From contig MU405236.1 in NCBI GenBank assembly GCA_022836615.1, positions 248,001 through 312,000 of the forward strand: a DNA stretch of 64,000 nucleotides, in the 5' to 3' direction. A model generated the notes under the pieces. The model ran no database searches, had not been told where the DNA came from, and was given only the letters and a program-made list of their open reading frames with translations. The translations under genes and the position numbers were made by a program. How positions within the stretch are numbered: position 1 is the stretch's first letter; every line of letters begins with the position of its first letter. The DNA comes from Annulohypoxylon bovei var. microspora. Its lineage: Eukaryota > Ascomycota > Sordariomycetes > Xylariales > Hypoxylaceae. This document shows positions 42,886 through 56,056 of this stretch, piece by piece.

Positions 42886-45800
42886 ACTGTGTGGAGTTGT
42901 GGACGTAAATTGCGCTCGTATTGTCCAGGTATGACCGTATGAGTGTACAGATGTATTGTACCCGCGTCTGGGTAGATTGATTGATTGATTCCCCGCTTCG
43001 TCCCTCTGCTTAGTCTGTCAAGGATATCTAACCTCAGCTCCCATCTCAGGTTATGAGAGAGGTCTACCTATGTAATAGCGGCTAATAGGAACCGGAATTA
43101 TCCAGACTTAGACGCCTTACTCGCGGGAAATTTAATTAAAATCGACCGCGCGCGTAAATGGGCGCGGGGACGGCAATGGCAATCAAAGACCTGCGCGCTT
43201 AATATAGACAGCAATTGATGTTAAAATGGTAAATGAAGTTTCAATTTCTATATATATATATCTGGGTAGGTACATATCTAGGTAGATTTTCACATGGATG
43301 TACCTACATACCTGTAGCATTATTATATGGGGTTCCAGTTAATAAGTTCTTGTGTTACAATTATGTACACCAAGGCATATAGTTTGTGCAACCTGCCTAT
43401 TCGAAGTTCCGGTAGATAACATTGAACGACGTCATTGAGGGGCCGCGACTTATTCTCCGAGTTTACTGTCTGGTGCGTACATGTATGTAATTTCAATGTT
43501 TTCATAGCTTGAAAGTATGTACTTACTTACCTAGGTATGTATATAGATGCTGTTAGAAACCTGCAGGTATAGGTAGGTATAGGTATAGGTATTTGGAGGC
43601 TTTCAGAGAGAGGAGATAGCTTAGCCCATGTGCCATATTACTATCCCTTCCATCAGCTCTTAACAATGTTATGCTATTGAACCTCGCTGCTAAAAAGAGT
43701 TACTATCAGTTGTCAGTCTATTTCTCGGATTTATATCAGAATTCAAAAATGATATATGACACTCAGTAGCCACTGCCACAGGAGAACACCGCCATGAAAC
43801 GGCTGTGCCTCCCTGCCTCCCTGCCTCCGATCAGGTACCATACCTTACGGGCCCCGCCGAGGCGTCCGAGAACATGCTCGTACCTGCATCCGTTCGAACA
43901 AAGCGGCAACTTGTACATGCCTACATACGACTTCAAGACCTCGAACCCGGATCTGTTTGGCCGAGCAAATCTCGCGTAATCAGCAGCAGAGGGAACGAGG
44001 CTTGTTCGAATACTTGTCCAATACATACTTACCTAGGCATCAATCACCGGATCATGATTCCTTCAACTCCGATGTATGTATGTAGTGTGACGATAGATGC
44101 TTACTAGTAGTTGTCTATTAGTTCCGACGAAGCCGACGTCAATTTTTAGTAGGGTGATGCGTGGCCGGGTAGGGCTATGGCTGTATAATCATAGACTTAA
44201 CTGCGAATCGTGAGCCGTTGTCAGATGTTATTCTTGCGTTATCCCGATGAGGTTTAGTAAGGATTTAAGGATTTGTAGAGTCACTTGATAATATTTAAAG
44301 CCTGCGGTTAGGTTGCCGCATGATCGTCGTATTCATAATGTTGTTATACTATTCCAAAATATTTTTGCAAAGAGCATATATGTATCCGAAACGTAATGAC
44401 AATGCTAAGGTTAATATGATAGGGCTGACAGGTTAGACCTAGACCTAAAAGTCAGCAGTCTTTCTTCTCTTGGTGAAACTATCCTCTGCCTACTATGGAG
44501 AGCAGGATATGATTCCGTAGGTACCTATGTAGGCAGACGGAAACCAGTAATTCAAACATGCTTGAATCCTTACACATTGACCTTCCCGCACGCACTGACG
44601 GCGTCTGAGGTTATATCTAACGCCCGGCTTGAGAAAAAAATCACAAATTAAAGGAGCTTGGTGTAATGTGACAAGCTTTTCTATTCAACCGTGCTGGTGC
44701 CGCGGCCGGCAGATACCTAGCTATATACCTTCCTAGGTACCTAATAGTAGGTAGGTATGCATGGCGATTAAACGAAGTTGGCGCATTGAAATATATATAG
44801 TTATCTATGTAGACTCGATAATAAGATTGTGGCCGTCTTTGTAAGCGAGTTCCTTGTAGCCCTAAATAACATCAACTTTAGGTGGACAGCTAGAGAAATT
44901 TGACAAAATACCTAATCAATGTCGTCTTGAGAGCTATCGAGTGAAAGAAAAGGTACAAGCCAATGGAACGAACTGTTGTCTTGGCAGTGAAATACCCCAG
45001 CTTATCAACCACTTAAGGTGTGGCATCTCATTCGCCAATGATGAGATTGTCGTGAGCTAGGTATGCAGCGAAGGCGGCGAATCATAAGGACCGGAGGATA
45101 TGACGGGAAAATGGCGACTATCCCGATTCCTTATCCCGTGACCCATTGCCATGATACCCTCTCGACGCCTAGCCTGTGGCGGGAAGGCTCGAGTACATAC
45201 ATACCTACATACCTGTGAATAGCTAGCTCCTAGACCGGCACCAACTACTCTATTTCGAAATGACTGGATTATCGCGGTGGCGGAAATGCGGTTCACTTAG
45301 GAAAGGGGAAGCGAGCCCTCATCTAGAAACCGCTAATTCTCGAAGAAAAAAAATATATTTGGCATGCGTCCATACGGAATGGTCTGGACCACCCGATACC
45401 TTCGCCACAAGGATGTACGATATCAAAGAAACCAACGAAAGAACCAACGAGGTGTGGTTCTGGACTCTTAAGACCAAAAGTCCATGCAGAAGAACGCCGA
45501 ATTGAGACTCTAGCACGATTGAAGAACTAGTAAGAGCTCGGGAGAAAACTCCCTTGCCTCCTGCTTCGCTCATGTAACTTAGGTAATATTGCTCAACTGC
45601 CTCGCAATGTTTCATTTGTCTAGGAAGTTGGAAGCTCATAGAAGAATTTGGATAAATCTGATGGGAGGATGATTTGATAGGTGTCGTGCTGTATGTAGAG
45701 AGTCGGAGAGAGGGGTGTCTTTCTTTAATACCCTAATCCGGATACGTGTATGTAGTAGTCTAATAGTAACAGCTGTCCAATGGGACACGCTGAACAGGAT

Positions 45801-48800
45801 CGCATAAGCAGAGGGCGTCGAGGCGTGAGCATAGTATTTCTCCAAATTCTGCCACCTGCCGGCTCGCAAGTGGGAGCTCATGCATGAAAGTACCTGCGGC
45901 ATCCGGAAAAGTCAACTGGCCTGCTGATCTCGGATTTTCTGGTTGTGCCATGTAAAACGTTCTTCATTCATTGACATTCAACGATATAGATATGTTGGTA
46001 GGTATGTTGTATATAGGTACGAAATGAAGATATAGTGTTACCAGGGCGGCGGCCAAGTTCATGGCCTAAGCAGCAAACTATTGAGTCGATTTCGTCTTCA
46101 ATGGGAATGTTGATATCCACTGCTGTTGAAAGAAACTTGAGGGGACCAATTAAAACAATGTAAAGGAAGGCTGTTGAAAGTTTGATATCCGTCAGTTTAT
46201 GAAACTATTTTGAAATTGTCTCGGAAATTTTGAGGTTATTACGGATCTATACAGTACTTATTAATGTGTGTACATGTGTGTTTATTGTGTGTTATCCATG
46301 ATACGGTAGGTTCGTAAACTGTAAATGAAACTAACAGATATTCCGTTCTCATACCAACTATTGATGGAAAGCAGTATGTACATATACTGAAATAGTAGGC
46401 ATTAAAAATGATCCCCACTTGTATCTCTCTTATCAAACCTTTCTCCAACTTCAATGCTTCCACTTCAAAGTTCTTATAGTTATACTTTAAACTTCTGTCG
46501 ATCTTTATGCAATCATGCTTTCGTCCTGTTCGTGCAAGTTGACGCATGCAAGTCAATGTGGTGACATTTCGTCAGGACTCACCGAGAAAGCTGAAATCCG
46601 AAAAGGATTCTCTGAAACCGAAGAAGCAGAGTACGGAATACCTCACACCCAAGCAGACGGATATCTGGATATTCTTAGTACAAGCTGCTAAGTGCTGAGA
46701 ATTGTCAGGGGTTAACCCTACCCGCCAGGTGACGCGCTTACGATCGTAGTGTTGATCCGCGCAGTCCGGGGTTGAAATCTATGGTCCTTTGATCAATTTA
46801 TAGACCCGGCCCGGTCACAGGGTTGTTACTGACCCGAAAGAGAATATCCACATGTCTAATGTCTCCGGGGTCACGTATGTACCTACCTACCTGATATTTA
46901 TGTGAGTATGGAGAGAAGAACACTTGGTAACGGTAACAAGATCGAAACACCATATACATAACTACATGTAGGCATTTAGAATGTCACTGGTGCATGCGTG
47001 CTTGTGTGCTTACATGCTGAACTTAAAGCTGACAGCTCCGACTCGGATGGATTTCCAACCATCGAGGCTTAGTAAATGGCGGCTTTGGGAAAACACCTGT
47101 CTTAGGTACATACCTACCTACCTACCTACTCAAGCACTATTACCTAGGTACCTAGGCATATTAATCTGTAAGGTAAACATCCCCCCTGACCCCTCTTCCA
47201 TTCATTACGCGTACACCCTCTTTGAACCGCCAATAATATTATTATCTAATTCGAGAGAACGAATAATATTGAATTATTATTATCTACCTACCTAAATACT
47301 ACTATCAAATACCTTATGCGGAATGCGAACGTTTCCTTAATAGAGTTATTCGCAAATGATATTATGATATGCCACGTTATACTGCCACTTGTCAATGAGA
47401 TTTGCATAATAGACCGTTGTTGTCGTTATTTGATAGGTAAGTTCTGCATAATAAATCCCCTATCAGATAGCTGAAGAATTATATCCTAAGGAATATTTAA
47501 GCTACGAAACAGGTAGCTCGTCTCGTCCCTAACGTGTCTTAAAGCTGCGTCTTATTTATCCGACTCCGCGATCCTTTACTAATTACTTCTCTACCTTTTA
47601 GGAACTATGTAAAGCACGTCAACATCCATTCGAGTTATACACGTGCTATAGGATTGTACCTAGGTAGTTAAATTCCTCCGTCTCATCTTATAGTTGCGAG
47701 GAAAGTATCTCTGGCTTTGCCAATTCATAATTTCATTATCTAGGTACTTATATAGGTAGGCACTGTAGTTTCGACTTTATGCTGTTCATCACCTATGGAT
47801 GAATCCAGCTAGACAGAATATTATTGAACTGAACAATTGCATTCTGCCAAGCAGAGTTTGCTCCTTTTTGGCTTGCTGTTCTCTTGACTCACAGATACAA
47901 ACTTGATTGAGATAATTTGACCCTTTTCGACTTACCTACACACGGTAGGTACATAGTTAAGATGTGACTTTCATCTCGTCTTTCCTCAACATGACTTTCC
48001 TGATCCACATATCGTATTCATCGATAGTTAGCTCTGAGTAAGAAATTGTCAAGTATGATAACCTGATAACCTGTTTAATACGGCTATACACCTTTTTATG
48101 CTGCTTCGACAAGTTTCCAAGTTTGAAGTTGTGCCTGAGAGGAACCTTGACTTGGAACTAGAGCTTCTCTAGCTAGCACCACCTACCAGACCTGGCAGAC
48201 CCAGCTTGATACATTGCATCGCACTAAATATGTACCTAGGTATGTAGGTACCTCCGTACCTACCTAAAATACAGGGGCAGAACCACTTGACGTGTAGAGC
48301 GTGCGTTGTATTAATCTTCCAATGCGCTCTTGTGGATTCCACCCAGATAGAATAGGACGGGCAAAACGGGTGAAGAGAAGAAAAGATGGGGGACGAATCA
48401 ATGGAGAGAGGAGGGGGGAGAAGACTAAAAGCGAGACAAGAACAATCCAGCATGACTACCACACCACTACAACGCACCACATGCCACTTCCAACTCAATG
48501 TTCACTCTTTTTTTTAATGCTTTCCTTAGCAGCTTAGCAGTTTCCATCTAAATATTTAGCTTGCATTACATGTAGATACATTTGTAAATATCAATGTATA
48601 TATGTATGTATAAGTAGGTATGTATGTATGCAATGTAATACATACACCCACACACACTGCATGCATTGAACACTAGTCTAGCATCGAGGAGTTAAGGGGT
48701 AAGGAGTAAGGAGTGACATTAATAAAGGTAAAATCAAAATCAGGTACCTAGTGGTGTAATAAGCAGCTAGAGGATGGCGCAGTCAAGCCTATTTCCAATA

Positions 48801-48862
48801 TTATTCCAGGTCGGTTGACCACCTGACGAACGATCGATGTATGGATTGTTGTATCTCCAGGG

Positions 48863-48902
48863 CTGCGTATCTGCGTATCTGCGTATCTGCGTATCTGCGT
48901 AT
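48863..48902. repeat. Tandem octamer (CTGCGTAT) x5
   Basis: Five perfect head-to-tail copies of an 8-bp unit in non-coding DNA. Confidence 0.9.
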
Positions 48903-49157
48903 CTCAGGTATCCAGTCCGAGTATCTGTGTACTGTACAGTCAGTTCCGTACCTGCCTAAACGTAAATGTATACCGGTACAAAGTTGTAGCTACTCAGCTA
49001 CTCGTAAACTTGAATCCATAAAAATTATTTTTTTGTGCAATTGATTGACCCTTTGTTGTTTCCTCAGTTCCTAAAGGGCCAAAGAAGAAAAAAAATAATT
49101 ATCTTCGAACTTCGGACGGCTTTTCTTCTTTCCCAACATCCGCCCTCCACTACAATA

Positions 49158-49180
49158 CCACCACCACCACCACCACCAAC
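49158..49180. repeat. (CCA)n microsatellite
   Basis: Seven to eight CCA copies in the likely promoter or 5' leader of the C2H2 gene. Confidence 0.85.
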
Positions 49181-49393
49181 TTCGTCCTTCTGACCAATAC
49201 ATATCATAATCCACCCACCATTGCCGACGAATACCTATTGCTTTGCTTTTTTGCTCCTTTTCGCTTGCCCAATTTGCTACATTCTTCAACGACCGAGTGA
49301 GACACGAGCTGAAGCGAAGAGAAAGAGAGAAAAAAAAAACCTACCGTCAGCAAAGGCGAATATTTTGTCGTTCTACTATTTACGTGTTCGGCA

Positions 49394-51066
49394 ATGGCCT
49401 CTTCCAAGGTAAACCAGAAGCTGCACCAATCTATCTTCACCTACCACCGTTGAATACCGTTGTCCGCTTCCAGCTTCCTTCCCGGAATAGAGCAACCATG
49501 CTGATCATTCGTGTCTATCACGACGACAGGAAATGCAAACATCAACGAGGCCATTGACCCAACACCGTCAATCCATCTCTTCGGGCTCGGCGTCTTCCTT
49601 GGGCGCTGCGAGGCCAATGTCCCATTCTCGCAACAATTCTCACACCTACTCCGCCCTGTCCGGCGCCCTCAACGCCACCCATCGCATAACACGTCGGAAG
49701 AGTATGACCAACACCGCCGCTAACGTCGCAGCAGTCGCAGCCGCTCTCGAGGAGGCCGGCGACAAGGTCGGACCTCTCCCCATCGCCGTCAGCTCCCGCC
49801 GCGGCACCATGTCGAAGTCCGCCGCCGCTCGATCAGCTATCGTCGGTAGCTTACCTTCCCCGCCCGCGAGCTTGCCGACGCACAGGTTCTCCATGAGCAT
49901 GAAGCCCGAGGGCTCGGAGGACGCCATCGACGACGACTCGAACGACATGTCGGCCGACGAAGGGGAGGGGGGACCGCAGAAATCTCGCATTAGGCGGGCG
50001 AGCGACGGTCAGCCCCTGACGAAGGAGGGCAGGAAGATCAACCGAATTGAACTGCGCTGCGACAAGTGCGGAAAAGGATACAAGCATAGCAGCTGCCTGA
50101 CCAAGCATTTGTTGGTGCCCATTTCCTTGTCCACTGCCTCTCCCATGCATCATCTACTTGCCCAGGTTGCCGGATGATAGATACGTACTCCCGCCTCGGA
50201 GACGAGGATGGTCTGGCCGACACTTTCGATCCCCGGGTAATTGAACGTGAACCTGTGTTGACGATTTGCTTGCTAGGTGGGAACATACTCCCGAGTGGTC
50301 TCTCACGTCAAAGCTGCTCATATCCAAGCATCAGCAAGTTCAACTGCTCGAGGCGGCCTCGGTTCTCGTCGCCATGAACACCGACGATGCGACGACCCCG
50401 CCCGACTCGGCCAAAGATTTCGCCAGCGACCCCGAATCGGCTTCCCCTACCGCATCTGGCTATTCGGAGCTCCACGACGGTCGCAGTTCCGCTGATACCA
50501 CCCCACCGCCGCAACCGGAGGCCCTCGGCACGACTAATACTCTTGCTTATCGCACAGCGCCAAAGAGGAACAGCAACGGGAGCAGCTATTCGCGGTCTTT
50601 CCAATCGGCTGCGTCAGGCTCGTTCTTTCCGGGCAGCGTGCCCATCGGGAATGCTTTCGGTCACTTCCGACACGCGAGCACAGACCGGCGCCCTCCTTCT
50701 TCGGGCATGAACAGTACCGGCCAGGACGATCGCGACCTCGCGGCGGCGGTCGAGCTGCTCAGCTGCAGCTTCGGCAGCAACGGAGGGAGCCGAGACGCCA
50801 GGCTGCCTAACGACGCCCCTCCCGTGCCGCCGCTACCTGCCCAGTACCTCGACCACGCAGCCTTTGCCAGCACGAGCTTCATCAACAGCTTCCCGTCCGG
50901 CCAGATGCCGGAGAGCTTCACCCGAGGCGAGGTCCGGCACATGGAGGACGTCAAGATGGAGGACAGCGAGAGCAGCATCATGGACGACGACGAGGGCGAC
51001 CGGCGGTCTAGGGCGCGCAGCAGCGAGGAGGACGACGAGATGATGTTTGGCCGTATGGAGGATTAA
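49394..51066 (+). CDS. C2H2 zinc-finger protein with a single finger
   Basis: Exons 49394-49408 (MASSK), 49530-50110 and 50277-51066 with introns of 121 and 166 bp give 461 residues. The one clear finger spans the second intron: RCDKCGKGYKHSSCLTKHL followed by WEHTPEW, with the C-x2-C and the H-x3-H (HLWEH) in classical spacing. Before it come a Ser/Ala-rich region and a basic stretch (KEGRKINRIEL); after it TSKLLISKHQQVQLLEAASV, a conserved helix, then long disordered, acidic C-terminal sequence. Finger plus KHQQVQLLEAA is a recurring arrangement in Pezizomycotina proteins of unknown role; nuclear transcription or chromatin function is inferred. The first exon is tiny; if it is wrong, translation would start at 49533. 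The second donor is non-standard in sequence (GTTGGT). Confidence 0.85.
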
Positions 51067-52417
51067 GCTCCGGATCGCTCACTCGAAATATGTCATGAGA
51101 CGAATGACGGCGTTTTGTTGATTTCCTTTGTGTCACCGTATATCAAATTTTGTAAAGGAGGTGGTTCGCTCCGCGGCCGAAATCTCAGCACCGAAGAATG
51201 GAGGGCGCTGGGGAAGGATACCCCGGAACATTCTCCAAGAGGTTAAAGTGAGGATCGGAGGGAGCGTCGAGCGAACACCCAACATAGTCGAGATTCTTAG
51301 GGGGTGCGGGACGGGTTCTCATGGAGCAAAGCGTGTGATGTCTGATAATAGGACCAAGAACACCCATTTGTTCTTTATGAATGAAAACTGATTAAGACGG
51401 AGATTCTGACCTACTAGTGGATGCCTGATCATGCGCTCGGTTGCTGACCGGCGATAAATACTGGCGATAAATACTTAGGAGCTGCCTAACGGCGACGATA
51501 GCGAGTTGAGAAGGCTGGGAAAAAAAAATGAGGTTGCTAAGGTTTAGTTTTACCAAGCCCTATACTACCGGTAGCGGAGCTATATTGCCAGCGATCTTTA
51601 TGATGTGCGTTAAATGCAGGTCGGTATAGATGGTTTACAAACGGAACGGCGCCGTGGGTCAGCAGCAAACACATAAGGTAGGTAGGTAGGTAGGTATCCA
51701 TAGGTGAAAGGAGGTGACACGAGATGGAGGATTAAAAGAGGAAAGAAGAAGGTATTGTAGATCGAGGATTTTAGATCGAGGAATTGGGCTCCCTTTTGAG
51801 AAGCGAGGTTTGTGTTGTCGATCAGCCAGGCAGTGGGGTTGATATATGTGTGCACATGTTAGCTGGTTGGTGAGGCGGCTTGAGAGACGAGACGAGGAGA
51901 GACGTCACTGGTACTAGGTTCTAACGGTAGTAGGTACATTGGCAGGTACTGTGGTGCCGTTTCCAAGCTTGTACACGCTTTTCAGCTACTACATAGGTAC
52001 CTGATAATGGATTTTCCCCACAGTACGGATACCAAACAGGCAGCTGGAGCTGGAGCTTTCTCTGCGATTTCCAAATCCCCGCCATTGTGTTGTTGATCAT
52101 ACGAAGCTTTTTAAGTTTGCTTACCGTACCTAAGGTAGGTAGCTTCGTACCATTTTTCAATGTTCTTTTTATACATAAACACATCCATTGAATTCAAGGT
52201 TTACAACATTTATTCCTTACATACCAACTTCAGTCCTAGGTCTTTAACTTAACACCCACGAGCGCATCCAGCCCAATTCAAAAGACACACTTGCCCCTGC
52301 ATCGTCCAGGCACTTCGTTCGCACTCGGGGATTTAATTCATCTTTCGACTCGTCATAAATTAATCGGACAGCCGCAGATCCGGGCAACCTACTTAGGTGT
52401 ACCTAGTCAGAGCGGAA
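51067..52417. other. Intergenic
   Basis: Includes a (GGTA)n run at 51678-51697. Frames at 51128-51391 (plus) and 51610-52184 (minus) lack protein character. No gene called. Confidence 0.5.
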
Positions 52418-53649
52418 ATGCGAACTAGGAATCAGGCCCGCGCGGAGGAGAGCGCCGAAGTTCCCTCTACAGCTTCCACGGTCGTCACCATCACCAAGAT
52501 GGAGGGCCCGACGTCCACGCCTTCGAAAAGGTCACGCGTCGGAAGCGACACGCAGTCTAGACTGCCGCAGCTGATGCAGTTCCCGCTGGTCGCCGTCCTC
52601 AGCCTGTCGCTATCGGCTCTGGGGTTTGCACTGAGCTGGAGCCATACGAAAGGCCCGCTGGTGCCGCACGCGAGGGTGCTGAGTACGTGGTCGGATATCG
52701 GGATCATCACGGGTTGGAAAGTGTAAGTATCTAAACTTTGATGTTGATATGTGCCGTGCGTAGACGCGAGAACTGGGAATATGTTCATGACGTAATTCTA
52801 ATTTGCCGGTTTTTGGGGGGTAGATTTGAACTTGCGCTGGGATGGTTCGGGAATTACGACGGTTACGATATTACGGCCTTGAACATCCTTTCCCATGGCC
52901 CTTTGGTAAGTCAAATTATCCTCGTACAAATTGTACACGTCGTACAATACCTTGCCTTGAAGAGGACAATCAGCTAACAACATCCATAGCTCTATCTCCT
53001 ATACGCCTTCTACGCCTCCCCACCCAGCGCCCTCCTCCTGACCCTCGCCATCGAAACCCTCGCGACGTATATACCTTTCCGTCTCCTACGCCCGCTCTCC
53101 ACAGCGCACGCCGACCCGCACCACGCGCCCAACGCCGACATCGTCGCCGACCGCCCCATCGCGCTGCTAACGACCCTCCTCGCCGGCGCCATCTACAGCG
53201 TGACCCTGTTCTTCGCGTACGCCACATACCTGCCCTCCTATCTCGTCGTGCACCTGACGAACCTGCCGTCCATTGCCTCCGCACACGAGGCCACGTATAT
53301 CGGACTATTGCCCGTGACCTTGGTCTTAGGGTTTGCGGCGCAGGTGTTCGTGTTTACGCCCGCAGAGGGGACTGTCGCTCCGAAGAGCGAGGCTGGGGAG
53401 AAGTTCGATCCGGCGAGCGCGAGTCTTGCGGAGACTGTTCGCTGGAATTTCTGGGGCTGGAGCGTCCAGACCAAGGTCGTCATCCAGAGGACGGTCCTGC
53501 TGATGCTGGTCACGGGCGTGAACACGTTCCTGCAGGCGCGCTTTACGATCGAGGGCGTCGAGACCCCGGGAGCCGCGGCGTGGAGCAGCGTCTGGGTGCT
53601 CGCAGCGGCGGTGACGGGGGTGGGGCTTGGTGCTGTTGGGAGTGTCTAG
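52418..53649 (+). CDS. Multispan membrane protein, function unknown
   Basis: Exons 52418-52722, 52824-52905 and 52990-53649 with introns of 101 and 84 bp give 348 residues. A basic/Thr-rich N-terminus (MRTRNQARAEESAE) precedes about six hydrophobic segments: FPLVAVLSLSLSALGFALSW; LYLLYAFYASPPSALLLTLA; ALLTTLLAGAIYSVTLFFAY; ATYIGLLPVTLVLGFAAQVF; TVLLMLVTGVNTFLQA; and WVLAAAVTGVGLGAVGSV at the very end. Between the fourth and fifth is a soluble loop with FDPASASLAETVRWNFWGWS, which looks conserved. Both introns preserve frame and have good sites, and the exon composition is strongly GC-rich. I do not recognise a named family with certainty. No catalytic motif is visible. An organelle membrane location is inference. 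Confidence 0.82.
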
Positions 53650-56056
53650 GCATACCTGGGTCCTGGGTATTCGATTTACCTAGTAGAGGGCTGAGACTGT
53701 GGAGGGATGCAGGACACGAGCAGCAACAAAAGTAGCGGCGACGGCAAGGTTGACGATTATCAGAAAGCAGTTGGGACAAGTGATGGGCGTAATTGAATGG
53801 CAAAACGGTTAGGAGAGTAGGCGTATCTCGGAGTCAAATGTGTCGTATTACCGGAACCAGATGTGCTTGTAAATTAAGCCATAGCTCCTTTTAATGTTTA
53901 GTCTATTGCTTCTGGGTATACGCGTGATATGTGAGTTAGCATGTGTGGTAACTCTATAGATAGTATATTGTAGTAACCCAGACGGAATGTGAAAAATATT
54001 TGGCTACCTAACATTCTAATTGCCATTAACTAACTCGTAGTTACGCATTGGATGAAACTTGAGTAAGAATAATATATGTAGCATCTATACATGTATTACC
54101 GCAATTGGCAATCAGCTATGCCGTGATTGGTCTATCTTTCTTCATTTACATAGTACTTCCATAACACGAAGGCCCACTAAAAAGGTAACAATAGGTAAAT
54201 ACCAGGTGGATTGTAACTGTTATTAAATAGGAGATCTTAAGAGGCGGAATGAATAGAAAGATGTTACCAATTTCATCACCGAAGTGAGGCTAATAAATAT
54301 TACTAAAGTTTCCGAGTCCATAGTTAGACGAGAGTAGAAATACGTACTATCTACGAACCTTTACATGCTCCTCTTCTTATATCGTGTCTATTTCAACACT
54401 TTCCTATCTCAGTTTATTTTATTTTCATTCTTGTCTTAAATCACACGGCTAGGTTAGAAAATAGGACTAAACCATCGGCACCATTTTATGAGCGTTACGA
54501 TCCCTAAATGCTTGCCAGACAGACTTGAGCTTATCTCATTGAGAGTAAGTTTCCGTAAATATACGACAGTAACCATTCGACACTTTAAAAATGTCATGAG
54601 AAATCTAACATGGCGGTAGGTGAGTTACCTCAAGCAGCTAGACATCGAGGAGTTCTCGAGAGAAAACTTTGTAATTTTAGAGACGTTTCTTTAAATACAG
54701 ATTCTTTCGGAGATGCTAGCCGTGGGCTTTGTATTTACGTGACATTATCGACGGCCACTAATAACACGGATATAATCTAGTTTAGTTTCCTTACCTTCGG
54801 AATGGTCCTGACTATCCCAGATGAATATTGTTCTCTATGTACTACCTTAGGTAGCTAAGTCTGCCTAAGCTGTGTTAAGGTTCGTTAATAATCTATATTT
54901 ATAGAAAAGAAGTAAGAGGTAGCTAAGGGAGAAGGATAAGATTAAGTTTTTAACGCAGTTTAAATCATTACCTATGAAAAAAAGATCGGTGGGAGAAGGA
55001 GAAGCCAAATCGATATGTCGCGGCGAGATTCAGAAATGGACCTATCAGTTCGTTAAATCGGCAAATAAGTAATCGACAAGGAGCTTGATTCGACGTTAAT
55101 CCCATGGAGTTTAAGAATGTTAGAGCATGCGCCTTATCAAATAGCCGTGACTGATAAAAATCCAAGAAATTGTTAAGGCGATTTCATAGTACAAGCTCAT
55201 TCTCCACCAACATACCTAGGTAGGCAGGTATCGTAGAACTTCGGGAGTTGAATTACCTAGGTAGTCACAACTAGAGAAACCGACAAACAAGAACAGTATT
55301 CATTACATGTTAATATATCTTCTCATATTAATAAATAGTTATAAACAGGTCCTTCTCCCAAGATCACTCTGCCTTTCTATCTCCATCGTTTACAGCATTC
55401 TCTTCGCTCGTCCACGACGACTGGATAGCCCCTCCAAACACTATTAAATTAAACTTCATCCATAAATATCTCACGAGAAAACTTACAGTCATAAAGGTCA
55501 TTACCGTCTGCGTTCTTACCTTGGCTTACGCTGCTACCGCTACGCCAACTTCATATGAGTCCACATTATCCGGTGTGGTCCAGCGAGATTAGTAAGATCA
55601 CGTCAATTATATTTCACGACATGTCCAAGTCATGTACTAACGAGCTGCTGATTGTTTCTCTAGCGGATGTGGGATGTATAATGGCGACGCGGCATGTGTA
55701 GCAATTTGCGCTTTAGGATCGATGTGCGAAAGCCAGAGGGGGCGACAAGCAGTGATGCTGTAAGAATGATATTTGCGACTGTACATATATCTAAGCATGA
55801 ATGGGAGTAAGATTTGATCTGAGGGAAGATAAACTTATATATGGAAGAATGAAGGCTAGGTACTTAGGGGCTTTGGGTGGTGGCCCCTAATGTCTCTTTC
55901 TTGGATGTTATCAACCTATTTCAATTGACATATATATTTATCCGGTCAATTACGCAGTGTTATATTTGCAATCCCCTGTTTTAAGATCCAGCTCGCTTGA
56001 CTTAGTTCGATGTCTGATTCCGCAGAGCAGCATGAGTGCCAGCATGAGTTTCCAGG
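53650..56056. other. Convergent intergenic, AT-rich
   Basis: 2.4 kb of AT-rich DNA, no convincing frame. TAGGTA-type motifs near 54845-54860 and 55215-55265. The 3' flanks of the membrane-protein and hydrolase genes lie at its ends. Confidence 0.5.

Larger units (their letters stand above)
42886..49393. other. 6.5 kb region without supportable genes
   Basis: AT-rich, with dense TAGGTA/TACCT motifs (43265-43310, 43505-43590, 44705-44760, 47105-47155, 48225-48270, 48590-48640). Open frames are short and overlapping on both strands. A small ATG frame at 45951-45760 (63 codons, minus) has somewhat protein-like composition but no recognised family. A CCA repeat at 49158-49180 and a T/C-rich stretch lead into the C2H2 gene. 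Confidence 0.5.

Noticed and set aside
46710..46790. Possible tRNA near GGGGTTGAAATC
   Set aside because: B box lacks the TTCRA core and no cloverleaf can be drawn.
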